In this document: positions 25,218-33,675 of the stretch, piece by piece
Numbering within the stretch: the first letter of the stretch is position 1
How the letters are laid out: every line of letters begins with the position of its first letter
DNA from: Spirochaetes bacterium ADurb.BinA120
GTDB taxonomy: Bacteria; Spirochaetota; UBA4802; UBA5368
Assembly: GCA_002069125.1 (NCBI GenBank)
Contig: MVZN01000020.1
Span: forward strand, 1-46,695
Reading direction: 5' to 3'
Length of the DNA: 46,695 bases
The notes under the pieces: model-generated
The model's input: the letters and a program-made list of their open reading frames with translations, nothing else
Told to the model about the DNA's origin: nothing
The model's database searches: none
Translations under genes and position numbers: made by a program

Positions 25218-25595
25218 CTATATATTCATCCTCGGATAGCAGAGCTCCAACTGGTTGCCATCCGGATCGAGGAATACCACGGATTTCCCTCCCCGGAGGT
25301 TCTCCGGGCCGAATACGATGGTTATATCGTTCTCGCGGAGCTCGTCCACCGCGTCATCGAAGTCCTCCTCGTCGATGAAGAGGCTGATATGGTTCTTGCT
25401 GCCCTGCTGATTCGCGTATCCCTCGATCTCGAAAAGACCTATCATGACCTCTCCGACCTTGATGAAGGCCTCACGAGCATTGCTCATCTTTTCCACGACC
25501 TCGAAGTCGAAAAGCTCCCGGTAGAATTCTATCGAGCGATCGAGATTCGATACCGTTATCCCGATATGGTCTATGCTTTCAATTACTATCATCAT
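25218..25595 (-). CDS. VOC-superfamily (glyoxalase/bleomycin-resistance-like) protein
   Basis: A 125-residue protein with two beta-alpha-beta-beta-beta modules of the VOC fold: IDHIGITVSNLDRSIEFYRELF (about 8-29) and the second half ending FLDPDGNQLELCYP. Metal ligands would be His 10, the glutamate in LFEIEG, a histidine in KNHIS and the glutamate in QLELC. Methylmalonyl-CoA epimerase and glyoxalase I share these features, so the substrate is open. It begins an operon with eda and the methyltransferase; GAGAGGGA precedes the start. Confidence 0.87.
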   Translation of the reverse strand: MMIVIESIDHIGITVSNLDRSIEFYRELFDFEVVEKMSNAREAFIKVGEVMIGLFEIEGYANQQGSKNHISLFIDEEDFDDAVDELRENDITIVFGPENLRGGKSVVFLDPDGNQLELCYPRMNI

Positions 25596-25700
25596 TCCCT
25601 CTCAATTCGACGAATATGCCTCGTTCCGGGCCATCGAAGTCCCGCACGGTTAGACAGGCGGACTTCAACGTGGCCGGATTATTCGATCCTGACTGAATTT

Positions 25701-25729
25701 CTGGTACACCCCGCTTTTTATTATGTCAA
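25701..25729 (-). promoter_or_regulatory. Candidate promoter of the VOC-eda-methyltransferase operon
   Basis: On the minus strand TTGACA (25724-25729) is 17 bases from TACCAG (25701-25706); the -35 is perfect and the -10 weak. Confidence 0.33.
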
Positions 25730-25856
25730 TCATTATTGAGCGGCAGGGGCCAAAAAGTTCCATTATGTCCCGCCGGGGCATCTCTTTATAACTTCCCAGG
25801 GTGAATTGCCCGCCTCACCACGATACGACATCCGGCAGGTGTCATGAATATTTTAA

Positions 25857-25885
25857 TTGAAAAATAAGGGCGGGTCTTGTATTTA
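25857..25885 (+). promoter_or_regulatory. Candidate promoter of the HD-GYP gene
   Basis: TTGAAA (25857-25862) is 17 bases from TATTTA (25880-25885) in an AT-rich stretch, about 105 bases before the chosen start. Confidence 0.43.
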
Positions 25886-25990
25886 TAACCATTGTTTTCC
25901 GGAGTGGTTTTTCGGGCCGGTGTCCCTGTACAGGCGCCTCCCGGTGTTTCATCGGGCCGCCCACTTATCGGAAAAACGGAAAAGACATCA

Positions 25991-27253
25991 ATGGAAAGCA
26001 ACATCCTGCCCCAAAATATCCTCCTCGAGGGAATCAAGATCGACCTGAAGAGCGTCAAGCCCGGCGCCATTTACAGCCATAACGTGTACGACGAGTTCGG
26101 CTCCCGTATTGTGGCCGCCGATTCCCCCCTGACGGAGCGGATAATCCAATCATGCCGGGAGCGCGGGCTCAGATATCTCTATTACAGCAAATCCTTCGAG
26201 GCGGGCGCGAACCCCGCCGGCCTCGACCTTGGCAGAAACGCGGTCTCCGACCGGACCCAGGCCCGTGCCAGGGAGACGTCCAGGGCCATTCTGGAAGAAA
26301 TCGCCGAGCGTCTCCAGCTTGGACAGGAAATCGACATATCCCGCGCGAAGATTATCAGATCCAGGGAGCTCATCGAGGGAATCATCGACGAAGTGGCGCA
26401 CAACGACGACGCGGTTCTCATCACCCTAAAGGAGCTAAGGAACTATGACGAGTACACCTTCGTGCATTCCGCCAACGTAGCGGTAATCGCGTCCACCCTG
26501 GCGGTTCGTCTCGGCTACAGCCGCGACCGCATTATCGAGATAGGCGTGGGCGGTCTGCTGCACGACATCGGCAAGGCGATAGTCGGATACCAAATCGTGA
26601 ACAAGCCCACCGAGCTCACGGCGGAGGAAATCAAGAGCCTGATGGAGCATCCCCATTACGGCTACAAGATCGCCGAAAACAACAGGAACATTACCAGGTT
26701 CCAGAAACAGGCGATCCTGTTCCACCACGAGCGTCCCGACGGGATGGGATATCCCTTCGGTTTCGACGCCGAGGGCTTCATCGAAAAGGTCCCCAGGGAC
26801 GTGCGCCTCATCAGCCTGTGCGACGCGTTCAGCGCGCTCACGACCGAGCGGGCCTACAAGCCCGCGTACACCCAGAAGCGCGCGCTTCGCATCATGCAGA
26901 ACGGGGTGCACGCGGCGTTCAAGAAGCACTCACAGTTCATATATGACGATTTCCGCGATTTCATCAAGGGAATCGGGTTCATGATCAACATGGGCGATTA
27001 CATCTTCGAGACGGAGGAGATGGTCAGGCTGAACACCGGCGAGATCGCCCGGATTCTCGAGCTCAGAAAGAACAACTCACTCAACCCCATAGTGCGGCTG
27101 CTGACCGACAAGAAGCTTCAACCGCAGAAGCGCGAGATTATAATCGACCTGGAGAACGATTTCTCCGTCTATGTGGCGAATATCCTCGACAAAACCTCGG
27201 TCGACACGCACATGCTTTCGCTGCGGACCCAGGCATACCCTACTCCACCGTAA
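25991..27253 (+). CDS. HD-GYP domain protein, probable cyclic-di-GMP phosphodiesterase
   Basis: The 420-residue cytoplasmic protein has an N-terminal DUF3391-like region (about 1-75, VKPGAIYSHNVYDEFG) and an HD-GYP domain (about 150-320). Catalytic residues are all present: HS (159-160), the HD pair H191-D192 in LLHDIGK, HHERPDGMGYP (245-255) and SLCDAFSALT. That supports hydrolysis of c-di-GMP or a related dinucleotide. The start at 25991 gives the natural N-terminus. There is no receiver or membrane domain. Its last 14 bases overlap the 3' end of the converging glmS gene. Confidence 0.92.
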   Translation: MESNILPQNILLEGIKIDLKSVKPGAIYSHNVYDEFGSRIVAADSPLTERIIQSCRERGLRYLYYSKSFEAGANPAGLDLGRNAVSDRTQARARETSRAILEEIAERLQLGQEIDISRAKIIRSRELIEGIIDEVAHNDDAVLITLKELRNYDEYTFVHSANVAVIASTLAVRLGYSRDRIIEIGVGGLLHDIGKAIVGYQIVNKPTELTAEEIKSLMEHPHYGYKIAENNRNITRFQKQAILFHHERPDGMGYPFGFDAEGFIEKVPRDVRLISLCDAFSALTTERAYKPAYTQKRALRIMQNGVHAAFKKHSQFIYDDFRDFIKGIGFMINMGDYIFETEEMVRLNTGEIARILELRKNNSLNPIVRLLTDKKLQPQKREIIIDLENDFSVYVANILDKTSVDTHMLSLRTQAYPTPP

Positions 27254-29069
27254 CGCTCTTCGCCAGATTGCGCGGCCGATCCACGTCGCATCCGCGCAGG
27301 ACGGCGATGTGGTATGCCAGGAGCTGCAGCGGCACCACCGTCAACAGCGGAGAGACTATTTTCTTCGTCGGCGGCACGTATATGACATGCTCCGCGAGCG
27401 AGCGGATTTCCTCATCACCCTCGTTCGCGATGGCGATGATATGCCCGTTACGCGCCTTTACCTCCTGCATATTGCTTACGATTTTATCGTACACCTCGTC
27501 GCGCGGCGCGATGAACACCACCGGCATGTTCTCGTCGATAAGGGCGATCGGGCCGTGCTTCATCTCGGCCGCGGGATAGCCCTCGGCGTGCACATAGGAG
27601 ATCTCCTTGAGCTTGAGCGCCCCCTCGAGCGCAACTGGGAAATGAATTCCGCGCCCTAAATACAGAAAATTGCGGCTCTTCCGGTAGATGGAGGCTATCT
27701 CCCTGACGCGCTCGTCGGCGTCCAGTATACTCCTCACATATTCGGGAATCCTGACGAGGTCTTCTATGATCCCTCTGCCCTTCTCGGCCGTCATGTCCCT
27801 TCGACGCGAGAGCAGAAGGGTGATGAGTATGAGCACCGTTATCTGAGAGGTGAAGGCCTTGGTCGAAGCCACCCCTATCTCGGGCCCGGCGTGAATGTAC
27901 ACTCCGCCGTCGCTCTCGCGCGCTATTGTGCTTCCGACAACATTGGTGATGCCAAGGACCCGGACGCCCCGCGCCTTGGCCTCCCTGAGGGCCGCAAGCG
28001 TGTCCGCGGTCTCACCCGACTGGCTTATCACGATAACCAGGTCGCCTTTTCGGAGTATAGGGCGGCGGTAGCGGAATTCCGAGGCGTATTCCACCTCCAC
28101 CGGTATCCGCGCGTACTGTTCTATGAGGTATTCGCCCACCAGCCCGGCATGCCAGGATGTACCGCAGGCGATAAAGATGATCCTCTCGATCGAGTTGAGC
28201 TCCTCATCGGAAAGCCTTAGTCCGTCGAGCCTGGCGGCGCCCGAATCCGGAAGCGTTCTTCCGCGGAAGGCGTTCCGGATGGTTTCGGGCTGCTCGAAGA
28301 TCTCCTTGAGCATGAAGTGGTCGTAGCCCTGCTTTTCGATAAGGGCCAGGTCCCAGTCGATTGCCTCGACGGTTTTGTTTTTCCTGTTCTTTTCGAGGTC
28401 GTAGCCTCGGTACTCCGAGCCGGTTATCTCGAGCATCTCGTTGTCTTCGAGGTAGATGACCCTGCGCGTATGCTCCACGATGGCGCTGGCGTCCGAGGCG
28501 AGTATCATCTCGTCATCGCCGATCCCGAGAATGAGCGGGCTTCCCCTTCGAGCGGCTATTATCCTGTCGGGCTCGTCGCTGGACACCACCGCAATGCCGA
28601 AGGTCCCCTCTATCTTCGACAGCGCCTTCATCACCGCGTCGATGAGCGTGTTGTTAGCGTAATAATACTCAATGAGGTGGACCGCCACCTCCGTGTCTGT
28701 TTCGCTCAGGATGGCGTGCCCCTTGTCGAGTAGGGTCTTTTTGATCGAAGCGTAATTCTCTATTATTCCGTTATGCACCAGCGCGATTTTTCCGGCGCAG
28801 CACAGGTGCGGGTGCGCGTTTCTGTCCGAAGGCGCGCCGTGGGTCGCCCAGCGGGTATGGCCTATCCCGGTCCGGTAGCGCTCGAGCGACGCGTAATCCA
28901 GGGCATCCTCGAGGTCCGCTATTCTGCCCTGTTTTTTAAGGCAGAAAAGCCCGCCGTCAACGAGGGCAATTCCGGCCGAATCATAGCCGCGGTACTCGAG
29001 CCTCTTCAGTCCGCGAACGACAATCTCCGCGGCCCCGCGCCTTCCAATATAGCCTATAATTCCACACAT
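27240..29069 (-). CDS. glmS: Glutamine-fructose-6-phosphate aminotransferase (isomerising)
   Basis: GlmS makes glucosamine-6-phosphate from fructose-6-phosphate and glutamine, the first step toward UDP-GlcNAc. The 609-residue protein starts MCGIIGY so that, after methionine removal, Cys 2 is the Ntn nucleophile. Two SIS domains follow (SQSGETADT), and the end LAKSVTVE carries the catalytic lysine K604. The start at 29069 is set by AAGGAG eight bases upstream; a much longer open frame upstream is not part of the protein. No glmS ribozyme was recognised in the 32-base gap before it. It is the last gene after two unknown envelope-type genes and overlaps the HD-GYP gene tail to tail. Confidence 0.97.
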   Translation of the reverse strand: MCGIIGYIGRRGAAEIVVRGLKRLEYRGYDSAGIALVDGGLFCLKKQGRIADLEDALDYASLERYRTGIGHTRWATHGAPSDRNAHPHLCCAGKIALVHNGIIENYASIKKTLLDKGHAILSETDTEVAVHLIEYYYANNTLIDAVMKALSKIEGTFGIAVVSSDEPDRIIAARRGSPLILGIGDDEMILASDASAIVEHTRRVIYLEDNEMLEITGSEYRGYDLEKNRKNKTVEAIDWDLALIEKQGYDHFMLKEIFEQPETIRNAFRGRTLPDSGAARLDGLRLSDEELNSIERIIFIACGTSWHAGLVGEYLIEQYARIPVEVEYASEFRYRRPILRKGDLVIVISQSGETADTLAALREAKARGVRVLGITNVVGSTIARESDGGVYIHAGPEIGVASTKAFTSQITVLILITLLLSRRRDMTAEKGRGIIEDLVRIPEYVRSILDADERVREIASIYRKSRNFLYLGRGIHFPVALEGALKLKEISYVHAEGYPAAEMKHGPIALIDENMPVVFIAPRDEVYDKIVSNMQEVKARNGHIIAIANEGDEEIRSLAEHVIYVPPTKKIVSPLLTVVPLQLLAYHIAVLRGCDVDRPRNLAKSVTVE

Positions 29070-29101
29070 CGAGGTGCTCCTTTTCCACGTTATTACGCCA
29101 T

Positions 29102-29653
29102 TCAGGGGGTGTGCGGCGGTTCGCCCCTGGGGGAGACCGGCCGAAGATCCTCGAGAACGATAATCACGGTGCGCGGCGGCCCGTCGTCCAGCCTGAATCG
29201 CCGAAGCCTCCCCTCCAGGGAGACCAAGAGCGGCAGGCGCCACCATCGTGACGGCCGGGAGGCCTCCCCCCCGGCAAGCGCCATCAGATCGGCTTCGGAC
29301 ATCTCCCCCCGCACCTCCAGCCAGGCGCCATATCGAAACCCGCACCTAAAACTCCCAGCGCTCAACGCCTCCGGATGGACAAGCGGATAATCGAATCCCG
29401 TGGCGATTTTTTGGCCGACCCTGGCCGCAAGAAAGCTCTCAAGCTCACGCCGGTGGAAGCGCCTGCTGCCGAAAAGTCCACGATCCCAGTTCCGAAAAAG
29501 CGTTTCCATCCTCTCATGAATACGTCGCGCTTCGGAAGCGGCGCCCTCGTCGCCCCTCGAGGTCGCCCATTGGGCCGCGGAAAAAAGCGCCAGCGTTATG
29601 GCCATTGCGCGCAACAGGCGAATGGTTCGATTAGTGGAGGTCCCGCCGGACAT
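29102..29653 (-). CDS. Unknown exported or membrane-anchored protein
   Basis: I do not recognise this 183-residue protein. It starts with a basic region and a hydrophobic stretch (about 14-30; RLLRAMAITLALFSAAQW), a signal peptide or anchor. The rest is rich in arginine and short helices, with a more beta-like C-terminal half (RRFRLDDGPPRTVIIVLEDLRPVS). The start at 29653 is chosen because AGGGG precedes it; a longer open frame overlaps the upstream gene. It lies 32 bases before glmS and 85 bases after the tail-anchored protein gene. Confidence 0.65.
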   Translation of the reverse strand: MSGGTSTNRTIRLLRAMAITLALFSAAQWATSRGDEGAASEARRIHERMETLFRNWDRGLFGSRRFHRRELESFLAARVGQKIATGFDYPLVHPEALSAGSFRCGFRYGAWLEVRGEMSEADLMALAGGEASRPSRWWRLPLLVSLEGRLRRFRLDDGPPRTVIIVLEDLRPVSPRGEPPHTP

Positions 29654-29738
29654 GGCATCCCCTAAAAATTTCCCAACACTATTATCGGAAGGCCCGGGGT
29701 CAAATATAATTTTTCGGCCGGATGGCGCGGTCGTTCTT

Positions 29739-31172
29739 CTATAGAAACAGGAATACCAGGACCACGATGAGCAAAACGATGACCCCCGCCACAATGCCGA
29801 TTACCATACTGCTCGACGCCTGGCGCATTTTTTCCTCGACCACCGGGTCTCCGGTCTTGATGCGTATGTCCTGTTCCTCTTCCGCCTTTCCGAGAATTCC
29901 CTTTGCGATGTGAACGAAAACCTTGTAGCCTTCCTTCTGGTTGAACTTAATGGAATAGACTGTGGCGCCTACCGGCTTTACCCTGTCGGCCGTCATAAGA
30001 TTGAGCTGTTTCAAAATCTTATAGGCCACCGGATTGGAGCTGTCGAGCATTACCTGCACATGGTCCCCCGGTTTGAGGCTGGAAATGTTGCGCCCCCGGG
30101 TCGGCGAGAGTATAAGGTCGCAATTTAGAAGCTTCATGCCGCCCGGCGTCTCCTCCTTTGCGGGCGCCTCCTGGGCCTCGGCTGAACGTCTGCGGGCCCT
30201 TGTGCCCGGCTTCAGGAGAAGCTCCATCCTGAGCGAATTCATAAGCAGGGAATCGGCCTCGGCGTCAACCCCGTCGCCTATGGCGGCCGCGAGCAGGGCC
30301 TCGACCGCCTTGCCCGCGATGGCACGGTCGCCTTTGGAGGCCGCGTCGGCAAGCTGTGCCGGATTCGCGCGGCGCATCACGCTCTCTATTCTAACCGCCG
30401 CCTGGTCATCGAAGGATTCGGCATTGACGAGAGGTTCGAGATCGTCCAGAAACTCGGAAACCGGTGCCGACATGTCCGTGTCCCGAAACGCCCGCTCCGG
30501 GCCCGCCACTACGAAGACGGTGTTGACCGACTTGCTTACCATTCCATATATGATGAGACCCCGCCCGAATAGCCGCTCGCCGCGCTCGAAAGCGAATTTT
30601 ACGAGGGCCACGTCGTTCACCGCGCCCTTTACCACGCTCTCGGCGATATCGTTTCTGTTGTTCACATACGGCAATACGAGCTTGATCTTCTGGGCAAAGG
30701 TCATCTTTTCGACCTCGTCCTCGACCATAAGCTCGGAGTACTGCCCGTAGCTTACCGGCTCGAAATCGAGCAGGGCCTCGGTTTTATCCAGTGTAAGGGA
30801 TTTTTCGATCGCCTTTTTAATGTAATTTTCCGCGGTCCCGATGTCCTTCGCCTGGATGTTCGCCACGATGGAGCGCATCGTCTCCTGCGTTATCATGCCT
30901 TCGATGTTCGCCTTCAACTTGCCGTGGAGATCGACGTTGAGCTCGAGGCGGGAGATGCCCTGCATGATAGTCTTTACCAGCTCGCCGTGGGGACGGGCGA
31001 GCTTTTCGCGCGCCAGTTCCTGTCCCACGGCGATGATCGAAAAGGAACCGAGATAGTTGAGCCGCGCGGCGTCTATATACGCGACGAGAAGCCCCGACGA
31101 GGACTGCCTCGGAAGGTTGATCTTGACCTTGAGCGCTATTATCTCATGTGTGATTTTGTTATCTTCGGACAT
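29739..31172 (-). CDS. Unknown 477-residue tail-anchored protein
   Basis: I do not recognise this protein. It lacks a signal peptide and ends in a single strongly hydrophobic segment (about 453-477; VIGIVAGVIVLLIVVLVFLFL), so it is probably cytoplasmic with a C-terminal membrane anchor. Residues 1-320 are mixed helical, with a low-complexity linker near 325-345 (RARRRSAEAQEAPAKEE), and residues 350-430 form a beta-rich domain (SSLKPGDHVQVMLDSS, SIKFNQKEGYKVFVHIAKG) that may bind a ligand. A promoter candidate with 17-base spacing lies 48 bases upstream, so it begins the transcript that includes the exported protein gene and perhaps glmS. Confidence 0.8.
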   Translation of the reverse strand: MSEDNKITHEIIALKVKINLPRQSSSGLLVAYIDAARLNYLGSFSIIAVGQELAREKLARPHGELVKTIMQGISRLELNVDLHGKLKANIEGMITQETMRSIVANIQAKDIGTAENYIKKAIEKSLTLDKTEALLDFEPVSYGQYSELMVEDEVEKMTFAQKIKLVLPYVNNRNDIAESVVKGAVNDVALVKFAFERGERLFGRGLIIYGMVSKSVNTVFVVAGPERAFRDTDMSAPVSEFLDDLEPLVNAESFDDQAAVRIESVMRRANPAQLADAASKGDRAIAGKAVEALLAAAIGDGVDAEADSLLMNSLRMELLLKPGTRARRRSAEAQEAPAKEETPGGMKLLNCDLILSPTRGRNISSLKPGDHVQVMLDSSNPVAYKILKQLNLMTADRVKPVGATVYSIKFNQKEGYKVFVHIAKGILGKAEEEQDIRIKTGDPVVEEKMRQASSSMVIGIVAGVIVLLIVVLVFLFL

Positions 31173-31219
31173 TGGCGGCGCTTTCCGGACATGTATTCAG
31201 AGTCTTCTTGAAAGCGCAT

Positions 31220-31248
31220 ATATTACACCTGCCGACCGGGGCAGTCAA
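31220..31248 (-). promoter_or_regulatory. Candidate promoter of the tail-anchored protein gene
   Basis: On the minus strand TTGACT (31243-31248) is exactly 17 bases from TAATAT (31220-31225), with the start codon at 31172. Confidence 0.5.
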
Positions 31249-31319
31249 CCATTTTGTGGACAGAACGCCGCCCGGTGCCCACGACACGTTCCGGACGGCG
31301 CCCTGTTAGGAGGAAGATC

Positions 31320-32564
31320 CTACATGCCGTATTTTTTCCTGACGACCTTAAAGGCCTCGTCCACCACATTCCAGGTTTTTTTGATATCGGCGTCGGTATG
31401 GGCGGTCGAGATGAACCAGTTGTGGTGCGAGGTGAAGTACACTCCTCGCTTGGTGCATTCGGCGCACCAGTCCTGATGCAACATCAGGCTCTCGTCGTCG
31501 GTGATATAGACCGACGGCATGGACGGGATTCCGCTCACATTGAGGGTATACCCGTGCGAACGCGCGATGTCGATCATTCCGTCCAGAAGCTTCTTTCCGC
31601 GCGCCATCATGAGCTCGGGGGCTTTGAGGCGCTTGAGCTCCTTTAGCGTGGCCAGTGACGCGGCCATGGCGACGGCCGAGAACCAGTAGCTGCCGGTATA
31701 GAAGACCTTGGCGGCCGCGGTCTTCAGCGCCTCCGTGCCGACCAGGGCGGATATTGGATATCCGTTCGCAATCGCCTTGCAGTAGCATGCGAGGTCGGGT
31801 TTGAATCCGAAGTATTCGCTCGATCCGCGCATATCCAGCCTGAATCCGCAGCGCACGTCGTCTATTATCAGGACGATTCCGTTCTTTTTACACAGCGCCT
31901 CCACCCTGCTCCAATAGCCGACAGCGGGCAATTCACTGTCCACGAATGTGGGGTGGTGGTAGGGCGTGGCCATAAAGGCCGCGATCTCCCCGGGGTGTTC
32001 GTTTACCAGCCGCTCCAGCCCCTCGAAATCGTTCCATTCCACGTACATTATAGTGGAATGGTCCTCGTCGATGACGCCGGGATGCCCGGCCGCCTGAGCC
32101 CAGGGAGCGACACCGTGATAGCCTCCGCGCACAAGCACTATCTTCTTTCTGCCGGTCGCGGCGCGAGCGGTCATAAGTGCGTACGAGGTCACGTCGCCCC
32201 CGTTTTTCGCGAAAAAGGCCCAGTCGGCTATGGCGATGGTGTCGACCATGTGCTCGGCGAGCTCCACCATTATCGGCGCCGGAGCTGTTATGCAATTGCC
32301 GCTTTTAAGCTGTTTCATCGCCGCCGCGTCCACCTTCGGGTCGTTGTAGCCGAGCACCATCGGCCCGTACGCGCACATGTAATCGATGAATTCGTTTCCG
32401 TCCACGTCCCAGAAGCGCGCCCCCTTTGCCCGCGAGGCGTAAAAAGGATAATCGGTCGCCGGCACGAGCGGAGCGGGACTTAGATGCCCGTAAATACCGC
32501 ATGGGATAACCTTAGCCGCGCGCTTGAACAGAGCCACCGATTTTTTATAGGTATAGGTCTTCAT
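31320..32564 (-). CDS. Class III PLP-dependent aminotransferase, glutamate-1-semialdehyde-aminomutase-like
   Basis: The 414-residue cytoplasmic enzyme follows the class III fold: DVDGNEFIDYMCAYGPMVLGYNDP (about 52-75), the PLP-phosphate region KNGGDVTSYALMTARAATGRKKI, the aspartate in IIDDVRCGFR and the Schiff-base lysine in YCKAIANGYP. The region that follows (TGSYWFSAVAMAAS) differs from the GTLSANPLA of true HemL, so I would not call it haem biosynthesis. Its substrate is unknown. The start at 32564 fits the GGGAGG seven bases upstream. It lies 13 bases after an SCP2-like gene and shares its promoter and operator. Confidence 0.88.
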   Translation of the reverse strand: MKTYTYKKSVALFKRAAKVIPCGIYGHLSPAPLVPATDYPFYASRAKGARFWDVDGNEFIDYMCAYGPMVLGYNDPKVDAAAMKQLKSGNCITAPAPIMVELAEHMVDTIAIADWAFFAKNGGDVTSYALMTARAATGRKKIVLVRGGYHGVAPWAQAAGHPGVIDEDHSTIMYVEWNDFEGLERLVNEHPGEIAAFMATPYHHPTFVDSELPAVGYWSRVEALCKKNGIVLIIDDVRCGFRLDMRGSSEYFGFKPDLACYCKAIANGYPISALVGTEALKTAAAKVFYTGSYWFSAVAMAASLATLKELKRLKAPELMMARGKKLLDGMIDIARSHGYTLNVSGIPSMPSVYITDDESLMLHQDWCAECTKRGVYFTSHHNWFISTAHTDADIKKTWNVVDEAFKVVRKKYGM

Positions 32565-32577
32565 TGGCGTCCTCCCT

Positions 32578-33339
32578 TCAGCCAAGGTACAGTGGAATTC
32601 TATCGAGAATAAGGCTCAGCGAGTCGACCATCCCTATCCGGCCGCGCGGCATCACATCGCCTGTCGCTATTGCGGTAAAGGCGTCGAGTTTCTGGTTGAG
32701 AATGTCGTTCGCCGTCTTGAGATTGCGGAAAAGCATGGCCGACATCGGTTTTGCCGTATCCCCCTTTTCCGCCTCTATCCCCCCGTCCTGGAAGCGCAGC
32801 ATGGCGGCGGGCCCCTCCGGATTGACCTTCATGAGGACCACCCCGTTTCCGATATGAGAAGAGATCGCCCGCGCCACCGGATCCAGAAGGCCGAGCTCCC
32901 GCACCGCGAAGGCCGCGGTGGTGATGGTGAAGCGCGTATTGAGCGCGAGGTATTTTTTATCGGCCAGGAGTTCCGGCGTGGGCTTTAGATAATGCTCGAG
33001 ACGGGCGGTGAGTTTGGGAAAGTCTTTCAGGAGAAATCCGAGCTTTGTAAACCCTTTCAAGAGCACCGGCTGCGCCTTGCCGTCGAACATCCTTACCAGA
33101 TGCCGCGGCGAAAAAAAGTAGAGGATAATGGAAGGTCTTTTACGCCTGCCCCTGCCCACCGTGCACTTTCCGTTTTCGAAGGTTATGTGCGCGCGCGGCC
33201 CGTTCCGCACGATAAACTGGATGGAGAGGGCCCAGTTCTTCGACAATGCCGCCATCTCCTCGTCGTACACAACGAGGTCCTCTAGGTTTACCAGCACCGC
33301 GTTGAGATTGAGATGAGCCTTGACCAGATCGGTATTCAT
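32578..33339 (-). CDS. SCP2-like lipid-binding protein, possibly two repeats
   Basis: This 253-residue soluble protein resembles the sterol-carrier-protein-2 fold. Two halves look related: a first with VNGxPHITFENGKCTVG-type and DGKAQPVLLKGFTKLGFLLKDFPKL elements, and a second with VNPEGPAAMLRFQDGG and FTAIATGDVMPRGRIGMVDSLSLILDRIP. The last element is typical of the SCP2 C-terminus. Such proteins bind acyl or steroid-like lipids in a tunnel. The start at 33339 has AAGGAG six bases upstream. It is the first gene of a two-gene operon with the aminotransferase, controlled by a strong promoter with a TetR-like palindrome. Confidence 0.72.
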   Translation of the reverse strand: MNTDLVKAHLNLNAVLVNLEDLVVYDEEMAALSKNWALSIQFIVRNGPRAHITFENGKCTVGRGRRKRPSIILYFFSPRHLVRMFDGKAQPVLLKGFTKLGFLLKDFPKLTARLEHYLKPTPELLADKKYLALNTRFTITTAAFAVRELGLLDPVARAISSHIGNGVVLMKVNPEGPAAMLRFQDGGIEAEKGDTAKPMSAMLFRNLKTANDILNQKLDAFTAIATGDVMPRGRIGMVDSLSLILDRIPLYLG

Positions 33340-33378
33340 AATCGGCTCCTTTACGCTTGAGGTCGCCCACAAAACGAG

Positions 33379-33392
33379 TGAGTGCTTACTCA
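33379..33392. promoter_or_regulatory. Candidate TetR-type operator
   Basis: A perfect inverted repeat TGAGT-GCTT-ACTCA lies just downstream of, and touching, the -10 of the SCP2 promoter. TGAGT/ACTCA palindromes of this size are common for TetR-family repressors. No TetR gene is in the window, so the repressor would be encoded elsewhere. Confidence 0.5.
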
Positions 33393-33420
33393 TTATGGCG
33401 GCGGAGCGGTATTGTGTCAA
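33392..33420 (-). promoter_or_regulatory. Promoter of the SCP2-aminotransferase operon
   Basis: On the minus strand a perfect TTGACA (33415-33420) is 17 bases from CATAAT (33392-33397), the best sigma-70-like promoter in the window. The palindromic operator overlaps its downstream edge, and the leader to the start codon is about 45 bases. Confidence 0.62.
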
Positions 33421-33480
33421 TCATAATTTTGCACCGTGCATGTATTAAATGAGGGCGTAAATTAAATTTCGGGATTAAGC

Positions 33481-33596
33481 ACTGTCATCGCGAGCCTCGG
33501 CCTTATCGAGGCGAGGCAATCTCTTTTTCTAAACTCTACGGGCTAATTTCTTGCCTTTTGAGATCGCCGCGTCGCCGCGCTCCTCACGATGACAGT
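33481..33596. repeat. REP/MITE-like palindromic intergenic element
   Basis: The element is bounded by perfect 10-base inverted ends, ACTGTCATCG (33481-33490) and CGATGACAGT (33587-33596). Inner arms (GAGGCAATCTC and GAGATCGCCGC) are also complementary with mismatches. It has no reading frame. Elements with ATGACAG ends and GCAATCTC cores are widespread between genes in diverse bacteria. Confidence 0.72.
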
Positions 33597-33675
33597 ATGT
33601 TCACCCGGGTTTTAATTCACACCCTTAAATGATCGGCGGTACACCCTGGAGCGGGCGATCGGCGCGGCGGCCGCC

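Larger units (their letters stand above)
25596..25990. other. Divergent intergenic region between the VOC and HD-GYP genes
   Basis: This 395-base stretch separates two divergent genes and contains a promoter candidate for each (25701-25729 minus, 25857-25885 plus). A reading frame could extend the HD-GYP protein upstream from 25991 to 25892, but the extension does not look like that family. Nothing else was recognised. Confidence 0.5.

Noticed and set aside
29070-29101. glmS ribozyme before glmS
   Set aside because: The gap to the preceding gene is only 32 bases and no matching core was seen.
29070-29345. N-terminal extension of GlmS by 92 residues
   Set aside because: The catalytic Cys must be residue 2, and AAGGAG precedes the ATG at 29069.
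31320-32564. HemL (glutamate-1-semialdehyde aminomutase)
   Set aside because: The usual GTLSANPLA-type segment is replaced and no haem genes are nearby; kept as a general class III aminotransferase.
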